From Branchiostoma floridae (taxonomy: Eukaryota; Chordata; Leptocardii; Amphioxiformes; Branchiostomatidae), in NCBI RefSeq assembly GCF_000003815.2, contig NC_049979.1, forward strand, positions 12,130,766 to 12,190,765: a stretch of DNA of 60,000 nucleotides, written 5' to 3'. Shown here piece after piece: positions 26,701 through 36,920 of this stretch (its first letter is position 1; each line of letters begins with the position of its first letter). Under the pieces are notes generated by a model that was given only the letters and a program-made list of their open reading frames with translations, was not told where the DNA came from and did not search any database. The translations under genes were made by a program, and so were the position numbers.

Positions 26701-29700
26701 CCTCTGCACATTTTCACACATGGCACTTGTCCTCGAAGTTGACTGGACCCTCAGAAAAGTATAAGGGATCTGGTTTAAAAGCTGCAGGGAAGGAAGGAAA
26801 CTGAGTCTGGAACCACCTTATTTCCAAAGTGAAGGAAATGACACAGAGTTAACTTTAAACTCAAAAACCTCCAGGCAAAGAGTTAAAAACCAACTGTGTT
26901 CCTAGAAAATCATCTGCTTTTGAATGACGGCCTCCAATGATTTCACAATTCTGCACTAAAGCTTCAAGAACCAGTATAAACATTTCTATCAAAAAATTAT
27001 GGCAATTTTCATGGATAAAACCATCCTATAACAGGAAATATTATCTGTCCTATCCTTTCTAACATCAGTCTCCCAAATTTGTCTAAATGGACCCAGTGTC
27101 AGGGAGTCAACTTCAGACATCAGAGTGTGACATCACCCATGACTGGTGTGGTCAAAGTTCAGCCTCTTCAGACAGCCAGGAAAACAAACCTTTGCTCCCC
27201 CCCCATCAGGACAGGTGTACTCAGGTGTCCACACATCTACCCAACATTGCAGGGATCTCCCTATCAGGACTGTCTCCTTTCTCACTGTCCTCATCATTGT
27301 TTGCGAGCCCATCTGTCACATTAACTGATTAAGTTTACGAAAATACATTTTCATCAATTTCATGTCACAAAGTCAAGAAATTTGGGACACAGTGAAATGT
27401 TTGCCTTATGTAACAAGCAAATTGGGTGCTGCAAACAGAATGCAACACTGCCATACCCCCCATGATACTGCAATCCCAGCAACATCAAACTGTTTTTCCT
27501 CTGAATACTTTTTCTTGTCCCCAAAGAATCAAAGTTTAGGCAAGATGTAAAGCTTATCTCCCAGTCTACCTCCCATGGCAGCCATTTCCCCCTCCTAGAC
27601 CATTCTGTGCCGCTTTGGTGGTTTTACCACCAGCAATATCATAATATAAATTTCTAGGGATATCCCAGACTTCATACCACTTAGCTGTTACATGCCGTTC
27701 AAACTCTCATCCACTTCTGAAGCACAGTGACATTGTTGTATCCCCCTCCCTTTCTGACACAAACACAATAGCATGCCCGGCCAGCATGCTAGGTTACCTA
27801 TCTATCCTGCACCATTGAACTCTTGACTGCCATGCCGTCCGACTAAGTAAGCATTTTTAGCTGGGAACGGTTCCTCATGCTGGAATGTTGTGTTCTTGCC
27901 GCAAATCTGGCCTTTGTGGTGTTTCAAAGAATCGCCAAATGTGACAGGGTATTTACTCTAGCCAGGAGACCGACCCAACCTCCTGACCTCCGAAAAGTTG
28001 GCAAGGCCCACCAGAAGAGAACCATGTGTAACACTTCTTCAGTCCTGTAACTCTTTTCTCCACATTACTCCACAGCAACTGGCAAAATAGACTGAAATAT
28101 TGAAACCCTACATTCTGCTGCAATACCATGGAAAGCATCCAGGGGGGCAAAAATCTAATCAACCTAGATTGCAAACTGTACTCAATATTTGGCCAGTTTC
28201 TTGCAAGCAACTCTGTAATCCACTGCAGTGGATTGTTCATTCGTTGACAAAGACTGGAGTCAATCAGTTGAAAATTTGGGTAAGTTTCTCTTTCTGTGTT
28301 GGAAATTACAGTTCAAATTTTTCCAGAATGAGCTCTACTCTTTTAAGTTATCCTATGATAACGACTACTGAATCTCAGCAGGACCAGAGACGAGAAAACT
28401 CATCAAGACTCAGTGTGTCGAAGTATTTTGGTTGGCTTCTGCGATATTTCACTTGGCGTAGAAAGGGTCAGGAAGGTCTACAACTTCACATCAACACTAC
28501 TACCCTTTCGTAAACGTCTCTTGGTGATTTTGAACTTGAAGGCTTCACATGCTAAGGGTTTCAAGAGGAAATGCATAAAAATATCAGCTTTCCACTTCAG
28601 AATTGTTGACATAAGCCTTGACAGTGAGTCCTTTAACAAAACTATGTAATGTCTCTATCAGTGACCTTTCAACCCTACTGGTATGTGTAACTCACATGCT
28701 AACAGATTCCAAGCTGGAAGGATTATTTAAAAACATAAATCTTGTGGTTGACACATGAATGAAGAAAGTGGCCAAGGAAAGCAACTTCAGATATGCTATG
28801 TATCATTATAAAGATTTGGACATGAGGTGCACTTTAAGACAAAGACAGCTCCTAATCGCAGTTTCTGTTCAGACTATGACTTAAATAAATCTGGCTAGAT
28901 CCAGATTTGGGCTTCTGCGACCAAAGCAAAACAACGCACATTAGCTGGGCATCCTCCTAACGCCCGGTCCCCAACGGCACTACCTTATGGGGCCCTGCTG
29001 TCCCAGGGCCTACCTACGGGTATTATGATTGTCGCCACAAACAAGCTGTCAACCAATCAGAGAACAGGCCTTCCTTGGGCTTCATTTTGTCGGAAGCTGT
29101 CTCGCAAAGGCCGCTGGGAAGCTATCAGCCAATCATGTTACGTATTACCATGACTTTGTTTGCTCACCATGCCAACGCCCGATCCCCAACGGCTGACTGC
29201 CCATATAAGGGCAAGCTCATTAATATGTAATAAGTAGGGCGGGTAATACCGCCGGCAAAAGGGAAGGAAAGCAGAGTACAGTCAGGAATAAATGACTGAC
29301 GGTACTCTGCTGTAGGAGAATGTAGCTGGGGAACCATATGAGCAACTATTTGAGCAATAATAAACTAACTAGGAAATAACATAACATAAACATGATATAA
29401 ACCAGTTGTCACTATTAGACAGACTACCAAAACTTTGGCTGGTACAGTGAACTCGACTGGGCCTAGGAAAATTAACGGCGTGTTTCTGATTTAAGTCCTG
29501 AAAAAAATCAGGGTCCGTGGGTAGGGATTCTTCTACGCCCCAAAAACAATAGGGTCAGCAGTTTTTTCTAGTTTTGCTAGGCCATGTGAACATGTTAAAC
29601 TTAAAAATCTTTAGATTTTCCTGCAGACTGAGACTACTTACATCTGATGTTGAAAGACGCAGGGTCACTACTCTTGGTGAAGCCGGAGGTGATGTTGGAG

Positions 29701-32700
29701 GCCACACAGCGAAACTCTCCCTGGTCCTCATCTTTGTCCACAGGGTCAAACTGGAGGTTACTACCCACCATGCCCCTGGAACAGAACATAAATTGCATCT
29801 AATCAAAGGCCATAGTTTCAATTCAATACACACACTATTCCATGGTAACAGAAAAGTACTTTTTTGGTATCCTGTCTGTCAGCAGTTGATGTCAATCAAA
29901 AACGATCAAGAACAATAATTGTTGTACTCAGCTGAATTTAAGTGAAAATTGTTAATCTGCAATAAAGCAATGGTAACATCATGGCTGGATATTTTATCAG
30001 TTCTGTGACCTACATACTATACAAAAACCTGGAATGTACAGTACAAAATGATGATGTCAAATCAATCAATTCACTTAAACTCTAACACATTCCTATCACT
30101 AGTCGACAACAATACAATTCAACGTTGTCCCTTTTGCTCGATAACAAGCCAAATACATTTTTTTGTCCCTGTACAAAGGAAGACTTGTCATTCAATGGTC
30201 TATAATTTCATGAAGACAGCAAAGGGTCCAATTGACCATATGCTGCATATCTTATTATTTTGTCTCCAAATGGCCTTCATGGTTGCCATGGTAACTGAAC
30301 AATGGCTGCCTGGCAGGCAGTTGAGCTGGAGGTCGCCATTTGTTTGTGTTTGCCTGAACGACAGGTGAGGGATTGACCCTGGACTCATGACCAAGGTCAC
30401 TGCCAGGAAAAACACATGCTATATCCTGTCTGCCTCCAAATCCCCAAGCAGATGTAGAATCCAGCTTATCTTACACATTTTTGCTGCATATTTGTCTTTC
30501 TACTAGTGGTTTGCATCTTCTTTTGTGTGTTTTAGCACCAGAAAAAGCAAGCACTACAAAGTACCTCAACAACATGCGCCAAATAATCCAGACCCTGTAC
30601 ATGCTTGAAGATTACTGTCTACCATCTCAGACTATCGTCTATGTATCTAGCATATGTGTGACTAATGGGAATGTTCATCATTAATAGGGTTTACTAGTAT
30701 CCCATCAGGCACAGTTGGTGGGCAGGAATGTATATGAGAACGTCTATATTTGGTAAGCATAACAGATGTTGGATGTCCAGATTTATGACTCATAATGGAA
30801 GCAATCAAGCCTACAGACGTTCAAAACAAATACAATACAATATACAGAATTGTTACTACAGCCAAATAAAAAAACTGATTTTATGAGTGAAAAGTTTATC
30901 AAAGACTATTGAAAAGCATAAATCTGTTTATTTTTGCCAGCACCAAATTTTGTAGGGGGTGAAAGGAGAATTTTGTAGTTGACACAATTATGCAAAAAAG
31001 CAGTATTACATTGGAAAACCAAATAGCAGTTACTCTAGCAACTCGACATGATTCGGGTAATGAAATGATTTGGACCATTTCAAAAAACATATCCAGTTTC
31101 TTGACTTGAATAACTGCTATTTGGTGTATCTTATTACCTGGATGTCTGACTTTGTAATGGCTTACTTGCTGTGTCATGAATTCACAATGGAGAGTTCACT
31201 GCTTGTATAAAACAACTACAAACATTTCAAGATGTACATAAGTAAAATGTCCTAAACAACTGAACCCCTACCTCCGTGTTGTGTTCACCAGTCGCTGCCC
31301 GTCCAGCTCCCAGTGGAACTGCAGCCCGACGGGGTCCACCACCCCGCACGACATCTGGGCGCGCCGGCCGTCCAACACATCCTGGCCGATGGGCACCGGG
31401 TCAAACACGAAACTGTCCGGATCTCGGCACTGGCACTTCACAACCAAGCCTGAAAAGTAATTGTTGCAAGAAATAAGCAATGGAGATGGAAACATGACCA
31501 CAGATCACTATCTTATTTCATAGTCAAAAGCAACAATTAAGATACTACGCTGAACAGGTCACACTATAGATAGTTAAAATCATTAAGACAAATGTACAGC
31601 CACATACATAAGTTTGGTACAAAAAAAAAGTATGGTCAGGTGATATGGCTTGAGCTTCTACTACAAAGTAATGCTGCCATTTCTGATTCTCTCTTTTCTT
31701 CTTATACATACGACAGCATTTGAAACAAAATCCTAACGTCAACGGGGTGATTTCTCAAATCTACAGTATCAGACATTTTTAATTCGGATTACATGCTTGA
31801 GTTCTGCCCAACCTGCAGGGCAGACAAGACCTTTGTTGTTTTCCAAGATGTTATTTCCAAGCGAGTAAAGTTATCTAAGCAATGTAGACAGTCTAGGGAA
31901 AACCAACACCAGCTAATTGCTGTGATCTGATCCACTACTCGCAGGCCATAAAGTTAAAAGCAATGGGACTGTTTGGACAGGGTGTCATTAGAATATCTGA
32001 GGGATAAAATTTGCGACCTGAATTGTTTCATGTCGCAGGCATACTATGTCAAAGGCAAACAAATTTATGGCACCAAAAATACAATCATCTCCTTTATAGG
32101 AAAGGCAAATTGACCATTTACTCATTTTTGTCTAACTACATGTAACCTTCATTTACATTTATACACCAGGATAGTACTACTATCTCCTAAAACAGAGTTT
32201 GAGAGATCTCAACTCAAGTACAATATCCCCCACTGACCCCCAGGTATACCAACTGTAACCCAGTTGACATATACAGGACTGCAATATAACAATGGGTGAC
32301 ATTGTCTTGAAGATCTGTTAAGACATTCTCTTCTCTTGGTGGTAGATACATTACATAGATATAGAGGTACACAGAAAAGTTATGTGTATGACAGGATAAT
32401 TTGCTGAATTTTGTATATTCTGCCTCACCAGTGAGTGATCAAGCAAAGAGAGAGCTCATGTCACAACAGTCTATTCCACTTCCTTTCAAGCACATGGCTT
32501 CACTTGAAGAAAGTCATGTTATAGACAGCAGATGTAAGACTTCAAGCTACCAACAAAAACTTTGTCCACTACAAACACACACACAAAAAAAAGTCATGAA
32601 AACTGCAATTTGGTTACTTTGCATAGCTGCTATTATTAACATAAATCTTCTTCTGTCTTTTGAACAGAAAATATTCTGCACCTAACTCCTAAACAAGTCG

Positions 32701-35040
32701 GTGAAAAGGCCCCTCATTCACAACCTGGGATTAATTTATTACCTGCTAATTGTTAATTTTGGCCCCTATTTGCAGAGCCTGTCCCCATGGGGCTTCTACT
32801 GTAAATACACGTAATTATGTCTGCACAGGTAATTGGTCCGTCCATTCAAGGTAAGCTCATGTATACCACAACATTCTGTCTCGCGTCTGGCGTGGAGTTT
32901 TTGTACCTTGGGGTTGTCAGGTTGGATTGAGTGGAGGACTTCCAAATAAGTCTGCACTGATCATCTGATGTATCTACCAGGGACAGCAGTAACATATCAG
33001 GACCAGACACTGTGTCCAATCCCATGTTTACAGAATAAACATTTTCCCTAAAGCTCCAACTGGGAGGAAAAATATACTTCCATAGCACAAAATCTGTTAA
33101 CTTTCCCATCCCAGGAGCTGAAAAAAAAAACTTATACTTTTACCATCTGCCTTTTTTGTTGTCTACAAAAGAATGTTCGAAGAAAAAAACATACTGCTAT
33201 TTATTTGAAATTTACAAAATACAAACTGGGTTCTTTTGCTTCCCTGCAGTTGAAGTATAAATACATGTACTATAATGCTTGAGACGAGGAAATAATGATT
33301 TTCCAGTAGATGATACTGCAATGTGGCTTCACTACTGTAGCTTGTAGCTAAGAATACCATGTCATCATTGTTGATAAGTGCATTGGGTTCTTTGCAATGG
33401 TACTATATCAATTTTCTTTACTTTCTTCCAAGTCTTCTTAAGATATGTTTTACTTTACTTTCTCTATTCTAAAATTTCCAGACATTTATTTATATCAAAA
33501 TAACAATAGCTACATTTGTTCTCTCCTCTCCAATAATTAACATGATAGTCCCTGACACAAATTACACAAATTAGTCAACAAAAACAAAGGAAACATCTCC
33601 TATAGCAAATCAGTTCACATCAATCACAATCCAACATCCACAGACACACAAGGTTGGTAGTGAAGTTAAACTCGTATCCAGGTGGGGAGAATACTCAGTC
33701 ACAGGTACACAAACAACTGACAGACACATAAGCAGTGGGTGGTTTACTTATGTAAACTAGTATGTGTGTATTACACAAATCAAACTGACCTCTTCTGTTT
33801 GGATTGAGTATTGGACAGAAATGCCATCAGTTTTTGAAGTTAGAGCGAAGCTGATTTGTCATATCTACCTCCGAAGTCATGCTAAATACAAACATGGAAG
33901 GCCTATGAAAATTTGATGAAGTTATAACTAACCAAATAGAAGTGTTACAAAAGACTACATATTGAAACAATGGGGTCTCATTGTCTACAAATCCTGTGTA
34001 AGACTTGTAAAACACTAAACCTTGGAATTAATCTCAGCCACCATTAGTTCTCTTGTGGTGGTTCAATGCAATTTGCACATAATGATATCCATCTGTCAAA
34101 ATAAAGTATCCAACTAAAAACTTAAACTGTTTTTATGTAAATTGTATGGATAGCTCTAGAAATTTGGAAATTTGTTGTTAAACTTGTCTAGAGCAGAGTC
34201 CAGAGTCTAGACCTGCCCTGTTACTGTGGAGTTTATCTGGTGTGCTGACCTCAACCTTGTCCAATGTTTAGCAACAGCCAGACAACCCCAAAACGCGGGT
34301 TGTCCGACAACTTACGTATACAAACTCTAGCAGGATAAATCTCTCACACCAGACGTGTTGTTAGCTTTGCGTGATAGGAATGGAAAGCAGGGTACAACAA
34401 AGTTTGTGTATCTTAATTTTGAACGCATATTTTTGGCTGCATGTAACGTTAAGATGATGTATTTTTAGTCTCAACCAAGGGTAACTCGAAATCTACTAAA
34501 ACAGATGGAGCCAAAACATAAGGTAATACACATTTTCTAGCTAGCGTGATGTAAAATTTGGTACTTTTCACTGATGTCGTCTTACCAAGCATTTACTTTA
34601 CGACAAATCAGGCTAAGCCTGGTGCCCCCCTCCCAACAAACACACACACACTTCAAGAACCAAGACCAGAACAGTCTTAGTTTCCGTTGTTCTTTTGGTA
34701 TCGGCGGCTGCCATATCGAGACCAAATCTAACCCCAGCGCGTGCTAAAGCGAGGATGTTGGCTTCCACTACACATTTAGAGAACCGAACAAGTCCACTAT
34801 CGATCCGTATAGACTTCCCGAAGAAGTTTCCGGCTGCCGATTAGCCGGTTCCTGGCCAGGCGCTGTAGCAACAGATGATCGGCTGCCTCCATGCTGCCAC
34901 TGAGATTTCAGACTTCAACTCAAGTTCTTTCGGGTCGCTTACCCACCATTGTAAGGAATTTTGCACTTACCCAAGAGCACCAGCACCAAGAGAAGGGTTC
35001 TTCTTTCGCAACAATTCCGTCCGATTGTCGATAAAACCAT
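8605..35040 (-). CDS. PTK7: Inactive tyrosine-protein kinase 7 (colon carcinoma kinase 4), 17 coding exons
   Basis: PTK7 is a single-pass plasma-membrane pseudokinase that modulates Wnt and planar cell polarity signalling. Exons from 5' to 3' are 34971-35040, 31272-31449, 29642-29775, 21201-21497, 18649 to at least 18760, 18252-18388, 14780-14935, 14508-14618, 13947-14086, 13322-13457, 12819-13091, 12265-12389, 11631-11796, 10891-11126, 10030-10141, 9550-9782 and 8605-9183. Phases join throughout. The start (35038-35040) opens a basic N-region and the hydrophobic run LLLVLVLLG, a signal peptide. Then come seven Ig domains (exons 2-3, 4, 5-6, 7-8, 9-10, 11, 12-13), a membrane segment in exon 14 and a kinase-like domain in exons 16-17. 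About 1064 residues are visible; some 20 more lie in the N gap that cuts exon 5, close to the human length of 1070. Introns are rich in mobile elements. The extracellular domain order and kinase landmarks make the assignment very strong. Confidence 0.96.
10720..10880. repeat. CAT/TCC-rich low-complexity tract
   Basis: Irregular (CAT)n and (TCC)n repeats lie right beside the donor site of PTK7 exon 14 (intron on the minus strand). This is simple-sequence DNA without coding signal. Confidence 0.75.
10891..11126 (-). other. PTK7: PTK7 transmembrane exon (14)
   Basis: The exon encodes a short extracellular stem, then a hydrophobic span of about 22 residues (starting TIGIACGCAAAYIILVLG, ending FYC), then the basic stop-transfer CRRRK and an acidic/lysine-rich stretch. 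The span aligns with the membrane segment of human PTK7 (GLMFYC shared). Exon 15 (10030-10141) supplies the juxtamembrane link with the motif DKLQFPR, matching the human DKMHFPR. Confidence 0.92.
11631..12389 (-). other. PTK7: PTK7 seventh Ig domain exons (12 and 13)
   Basis: Two exons (12265-12389 and 11631-11796) make one I-set Ig domain: VLLHCQAEGDPEPIITW holds the first cysteine and the core tryptophan, and GKYTCIAGN the second cysteine. In human PTK7 this domain carries the MT1-MMP (MMP14) cleavage site in PKPLIQW; the same place here reads PEPIITW, so P2 and the hydrophobic P1' side are similar but the lysine is replaced by glutamate. Whether it is cleaved cannot be told from sequence. 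Confidence 0.88.
13511..13590. repeat. short GGTACAG/CAGGTCC-rich repeat
   Basis: A run of related short motifs (CAGGTACAGGTACAG, CAGGTCCAGGTCTGGACCTGAACCTG in part palindromic) lies in the PTK7 intron between exons 9 and 10. The adjoining sequence to about 13900 may belong to an old mobile element, but I could not find its ends. Confidence 0.4.
14702..14732. repeat. (TA)n microsatellite
   Basis: About 15 consecutive TA units lie in the PTK7 intron between exons 7 and 8. Confidence 0.9.
14936..18251 (-). other. PTK7 intron 6
   Basis: A 3.3 kb intron with no coding signal. It contains a foldback element (17467-17552), one copy of the CAAACCTGTA repeat (about 15425-15490) and the duplicated donor junction at its upstream end (about 18161-18251). 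Confidence 0.6.
17467..17552. repeat. foldback element, CCTGGATACCAGA family
   Basis: The ends GCCTGGATACCAGA (17467-17480) and TCTGGTATCCAGGC (17539-17552) are perfect reverse complements. Inner parts also pair imperfectly (ATCTCAAAATAT against TTTTTGACATC). A close relative lies at 58357-58450. There is no coding potential, so it is a MITE-like hairpin. Confidence 0.75.
18161..18289 (-). repeat. tandem partial duplication of the PTK7 exon 6 donor junction
   Basis: The stretch from about 18235 to 18289 covers the last bases of exon 6 and its donor site. A diverged copy of about 55 bp lies just downstream in the intron at about 18161-18214; both contain GATGGTAGC and TGCCAGCCTGATGG. In the outer copy the donor GT is replaced by CT, so it cannot act as the same splice site. 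Both copies sit among TATGGT repeats. Confidence 0.75.
18761..18886. other. assembly gap in PTK7 exon 5
   Basis: A run of 126 N. Visible exon 5 begins abruptly at its edge in the middle of the third Ig domain (VVNKNDDARLDCVF). Its 5' end and acceptor site must lie in the gap; by comparison with human PTK7 about 15-20 residues are missing. Confidence 0.95.
20066..20378. repeat. dispersed repeat in both orientations around an N gap
   Basis: The phrase AGTCAAACCTGTA with nearby GACCACCTCTACATAAGGA occurs at about 20100-20155, with a related partial unit at about 20060-20090. Its reverse complement (CAGGTTTGACTAT, TCCTTATGTGGAGG) follows the 100-N gap at 20156-20255. A diverged copy occurs at about 15425-15490. 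The repeat may be why the assembly breaks here. Confidence 0.6.
20583..20614. repeat. poly-G tract
   Basis: A purine tract with long G runs in PTK7 intron 4, a possible G-quadruplex former. A smaller G run lies near 42941-42952 in HPS3. Confidence 0.6.
21559..21704. mobile_element. MITE-like element, TACTCTCC-AAG family
   Basis: TTACTCTCAAAGCAGAGGTT at the left end and the reverse complement of CTACTTGGAGAGTAGG at the right end form imperfect terminal inverted repeats about 145 bp apart. The element at 36259-36353 has matching ends. It lies in PTK7 intron 3, close to exon 4. Confidence 0.65.
22011..22852. mobile_element. PIF/Harbinger-like non-autonomous element with Myb/SANT-like remnant
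   Basis: The left end GGCGCGATCTACACACAG and the inverted right end GGCCCGATCTAGACACAT are imperfect terminal inverted repeats, followed inward by TTTTTCCCGATAT on both sides. The flanks are TGA and TTA, close to the 3-bp TWA target duplication of PIF/Harbinger elements, which also begin with GG. The GC content is higher than in the surroundings. Inside, from 22327 on the plus strand, MAEGKAGRSRCTW followed by AETAFLISVWSEEEI resembles the Myb/SANT-like DNA-binding protein that these elements carry. The frame is not sustained and no transposase is visible. The element sits in PTK7 intron 3. The superfamily is inferred from ends and target site. Confidence 0.65.
23680..23814. mobile_element. 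135-bp MITE, TTATCTCC-AGCAGATC family
   Basis: The ends TTATCTCCAGGCAGATCC and (inverted) TTATCTCCAAGCAGATCC extend to inverted repeats of about 31 bp. It is flanked by GGTAGACGC (23671-23679) and GGTAGACAC (23815-23823), a 9-bp target duplication with one mismatch. The core contains GGAGTGTAGCCGGC, shared with the ends of the 1031-bp element at 54063-55093. It lies in PTK7 intron 3. Confidence 0.85.
25017..25124. repeat. imperfect foldback element
   Basis: CTAGCCAAGATACTAGG at the left pairs with CTAGTATCTAGGCTAG at the right, and AAAAAAATAT with ATATTTTTT inside. The layout resembles the 17467-17552 and 58357-58450 hairpins, but the sequence is more diverged. Confidence 0.55.
28959..29360 (+). 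mobile_element. promoter-like repeat block, possible solo LTR
   Basis: Within PTK7 intron 3 there are two direct copies of AACGCCCGRTCCCCAACGG (28959-28977, 29174-29192), two CCAAT motifs (near 29053 and 29129), a TATA-like CATATAAGGG near 29202, and then a 40-bp imperfect palindrome (29271-29310) enclosing AATAAA. The order CCAAT, TATA, AATAAA on one strand is what an LTR would show, but I could not define TG...CA ends or a target duplication. Confidence 0.35.
29776..34970 (-). other. PTK7 introns 1 and 2 (exon 2 at 31272-31449 lies between them)
   Basis: Intron 1 (31450-34970) and intron 2 (29776-31271) are AT-rich and carry no reading frame I recognise. Intron 1 holds a short CA-rich tract near 34641. 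I see no mobile element with clear ends. Confidence 0.5.
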
Positions 35041-35872
35041 GTTCAAGCCTATATTTTGTGCCTGTCTTTCATGGAATTTCTGATGAGAAACCGAAGTCGC
35101 GCTCCCCTGGTGGCCCTGGTGCACCCTCTTTGATCTGGACGGAGGGTTCACTACATAATTATCAACAATATACATCCGCAGCATCAACACAAAACCTCAC
35201 AGTTCATACTATACTATCATTGTAGAGAACAACCGTTGAAACTTTTAGGTTGAGGATATCATTAAGTTAAACTTAAAGTTATTGTATATGAAAAGTTCGT
35301 TGACATTAAATCATTAAAGCGAGGGTAAAATAGAAAGTAGTTCCTGAATGGACAAAATGTAAGGATACACTTCAGACGGGCCAGGGTAAACATGGCCACG
35401 CCCAGATCCTTCAATAGACCAATCAGCATCCGTAACGACCTATCAATCATCGACAGCGGGAAGTTCCTGTTCAAGCAAGAGGCTTTCTTTCTTCAAGCAA
35501 GAATGAAAGCTTCTTGGTTCGAGTGATTCATCGAAACTAATGAAGTGAAATGATGATATTTCTTATCGTAATGCTCTGGGTATTTTCTGAACACAGAAAT
35601 GATTTTTTTTCACAATACTCACTGTTCTCGCACCTTGTAATTGCCTTGTACTAAACATTTAACACATCAACTCAAGAAAAAGTCAAGACTCTAGTCTTCC
35701 ATCCTTGTCATTTGCTGCTCGAGCTCCTATTTCCAACCGCGTTGGCTGTAATCAAGGAGCTCCTTGCTGTAATGCGCTAGTAACTTTTGTTTTTACCGAA
35801 GGTTTCATATGCAAAAACTATTTGTTTGATTAATGTTTTGATATGATGGATGTCGAACAACGCCTTCGTTTT

Positions 35873-35997
35873 CAAGAGAAAGTTTGATACAGAATAACTC
35901 CAATTCACCCTCAGAAGCTTTATGATATTGAAGCAAATTGTGATGTTTGCTTCAATCATCTTGAATTGGAGTTATTCTGTAACATTAGTTTCTCTTG
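35873..35997. repeat. 125-bp foldback element
   Basis: ACAGAATAACTCCAATTCA (35890-35908) is exactly complementary to TGAATTGGAGTTATTCTGT (35962-35980). Pairing continues outward (CAAGAGAAA against TTTCTCTTG) and inward (ATTGAAGCAAA against TTTGCTTCAAT). Copies of AGCTCC(T)TGG lie on both sides, as also near 48130-48210. Confidence 0.8.
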
Positions 35998-36105
35998 TTT
36001 CGTTCATACCAAGGAGCTTTAATGAACTATGTGATGGAAGCTCCCTGGTTATACTGTTACTAACAAGTAACATCATACAGCACTGAGTAATAAGACAGCG
36101 TCTTA

Positions 36106-36180
36106 TGATATTATAATATGATATAATAATAGGTGTATTTGCAGCCAGGAGATACACAGTCTGTTGAGTAATGAGGCTGA
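36106..36180 (-). mobile_element. 3' tail fragment of the 5S-derived SINE family
   Basis: TATAATAATAGGTGTATTTG, then CAGCCAG, then GTAATGAGGCTG matches the tail of the full SINE near 47650-47701 (ATCGGGTGTATTTTGCAGCCAG, then GTAATGAGGCTG). In both the tail runs into ATA/ATT repeats. The 5S-like head is absent, as in a truncated insertion. Confidence 0.6.
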
Positions 36181-36258
36181 TTTAAGCAAAATCAGTCAAG
36201 CTGCGGAAAGACTTTCTTTTAATATCTACTCAAGGCTCTACTCAAGCTACTTGGGTAC

Positions 36259-36353
36259 TACTCTCCAAGTGGAGGTTCTGTTCTGGTTGTTGTTGTTTTT
36301 TTGGCGTGTTTTATGCCAAAAAAAAAAAGAGCTGAACCTCTGCTTGGAGAGTA
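36259..36353. mobile_element. 95-bp MITE, TACTCTCC-AAG family
   Basis: The ends TACTCTCCAAGTGGAGGTTC and (inverted) TACTCTCCAAGCAGAGGTTC differ at two positions. The centre contains a small palindrome, TTGGCGTGTTTTATGCCAA. It shares its ends with 21559-21704 and lies in the PTK7/CHP1 intergenic region. Confidence 0.8.
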
Positions 36354-36920
36354 AAATTTTCTCGTAGTATACGCTGGGTAAACCATTTCGCTTGCTATTA
36401 TTAAACCATGGCGTTAGCAGGTGAAAAACTTCGTAAGTTTAATACTACGAATGATTGTATCCAGGCAAACAATACCCTGCCTACACAATCAATGGCATGG
36501 TCCACAAAGATTATCTTCTTCCTGAAAAGGTAGCGTCCATTGATGAAGAAAAGTGGTAATTTGCTGTCCCCAAGATGATTAGAGGACTATTCAATGTTTC
36601 CATACTGTGTATTGGAGTAAAAACCTGTCTGCAGCGACCCAAGAAACGCCACCTATCTTCCATGATGAATACTGTACTTTGGTGTTGGTAGCCACAAATT
36701 TTGAAAACCTCTCTTTTCGCAAAACCAAAAACCACAAAACTGTGTCAAACTTGTAACGTTAACATTTCATCTGTCAAAGAATAACCTCTATATCGACTGG
36801 TATAATTGCTTTATTTGGCAGGTGGACAAATCTTTGTCTGGAGAAAGTGGTATCGTCCTTCCCGTCATCCTTTTGGAGAAAGGGATCACGTCAGGAGGGG
36901 ATCACTTCCGGCTTTCCAAG

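Larger units (their letters stand above)
35041..36920. promoter_or_regulatory. divergent PTK7/CHP1 upstream region
   Basis: 1.9 kb separate the PTK7 start codon (35040, minus) from the CHP1 start codon (36921, plus), so the interval must contain both promoters and 5' UTRs. It also holds three repeats: a 125-bp foldback (35873-35997), a SINE tail (about 36106-36180) and a MITE (36259-36353). I cannot locate a TATA box or start site with confidence. Confidence 0.5.

Noticed and set aside
36408-36421. ATGGCGTTAGCAG followed by GTGAAA, a possible upstream CHP1 first exon
   Set aside because: CHP1 already has its conserved start MGSRAS at 36921. Nothing supports an extra coding exon that would displace the myristoylation site.
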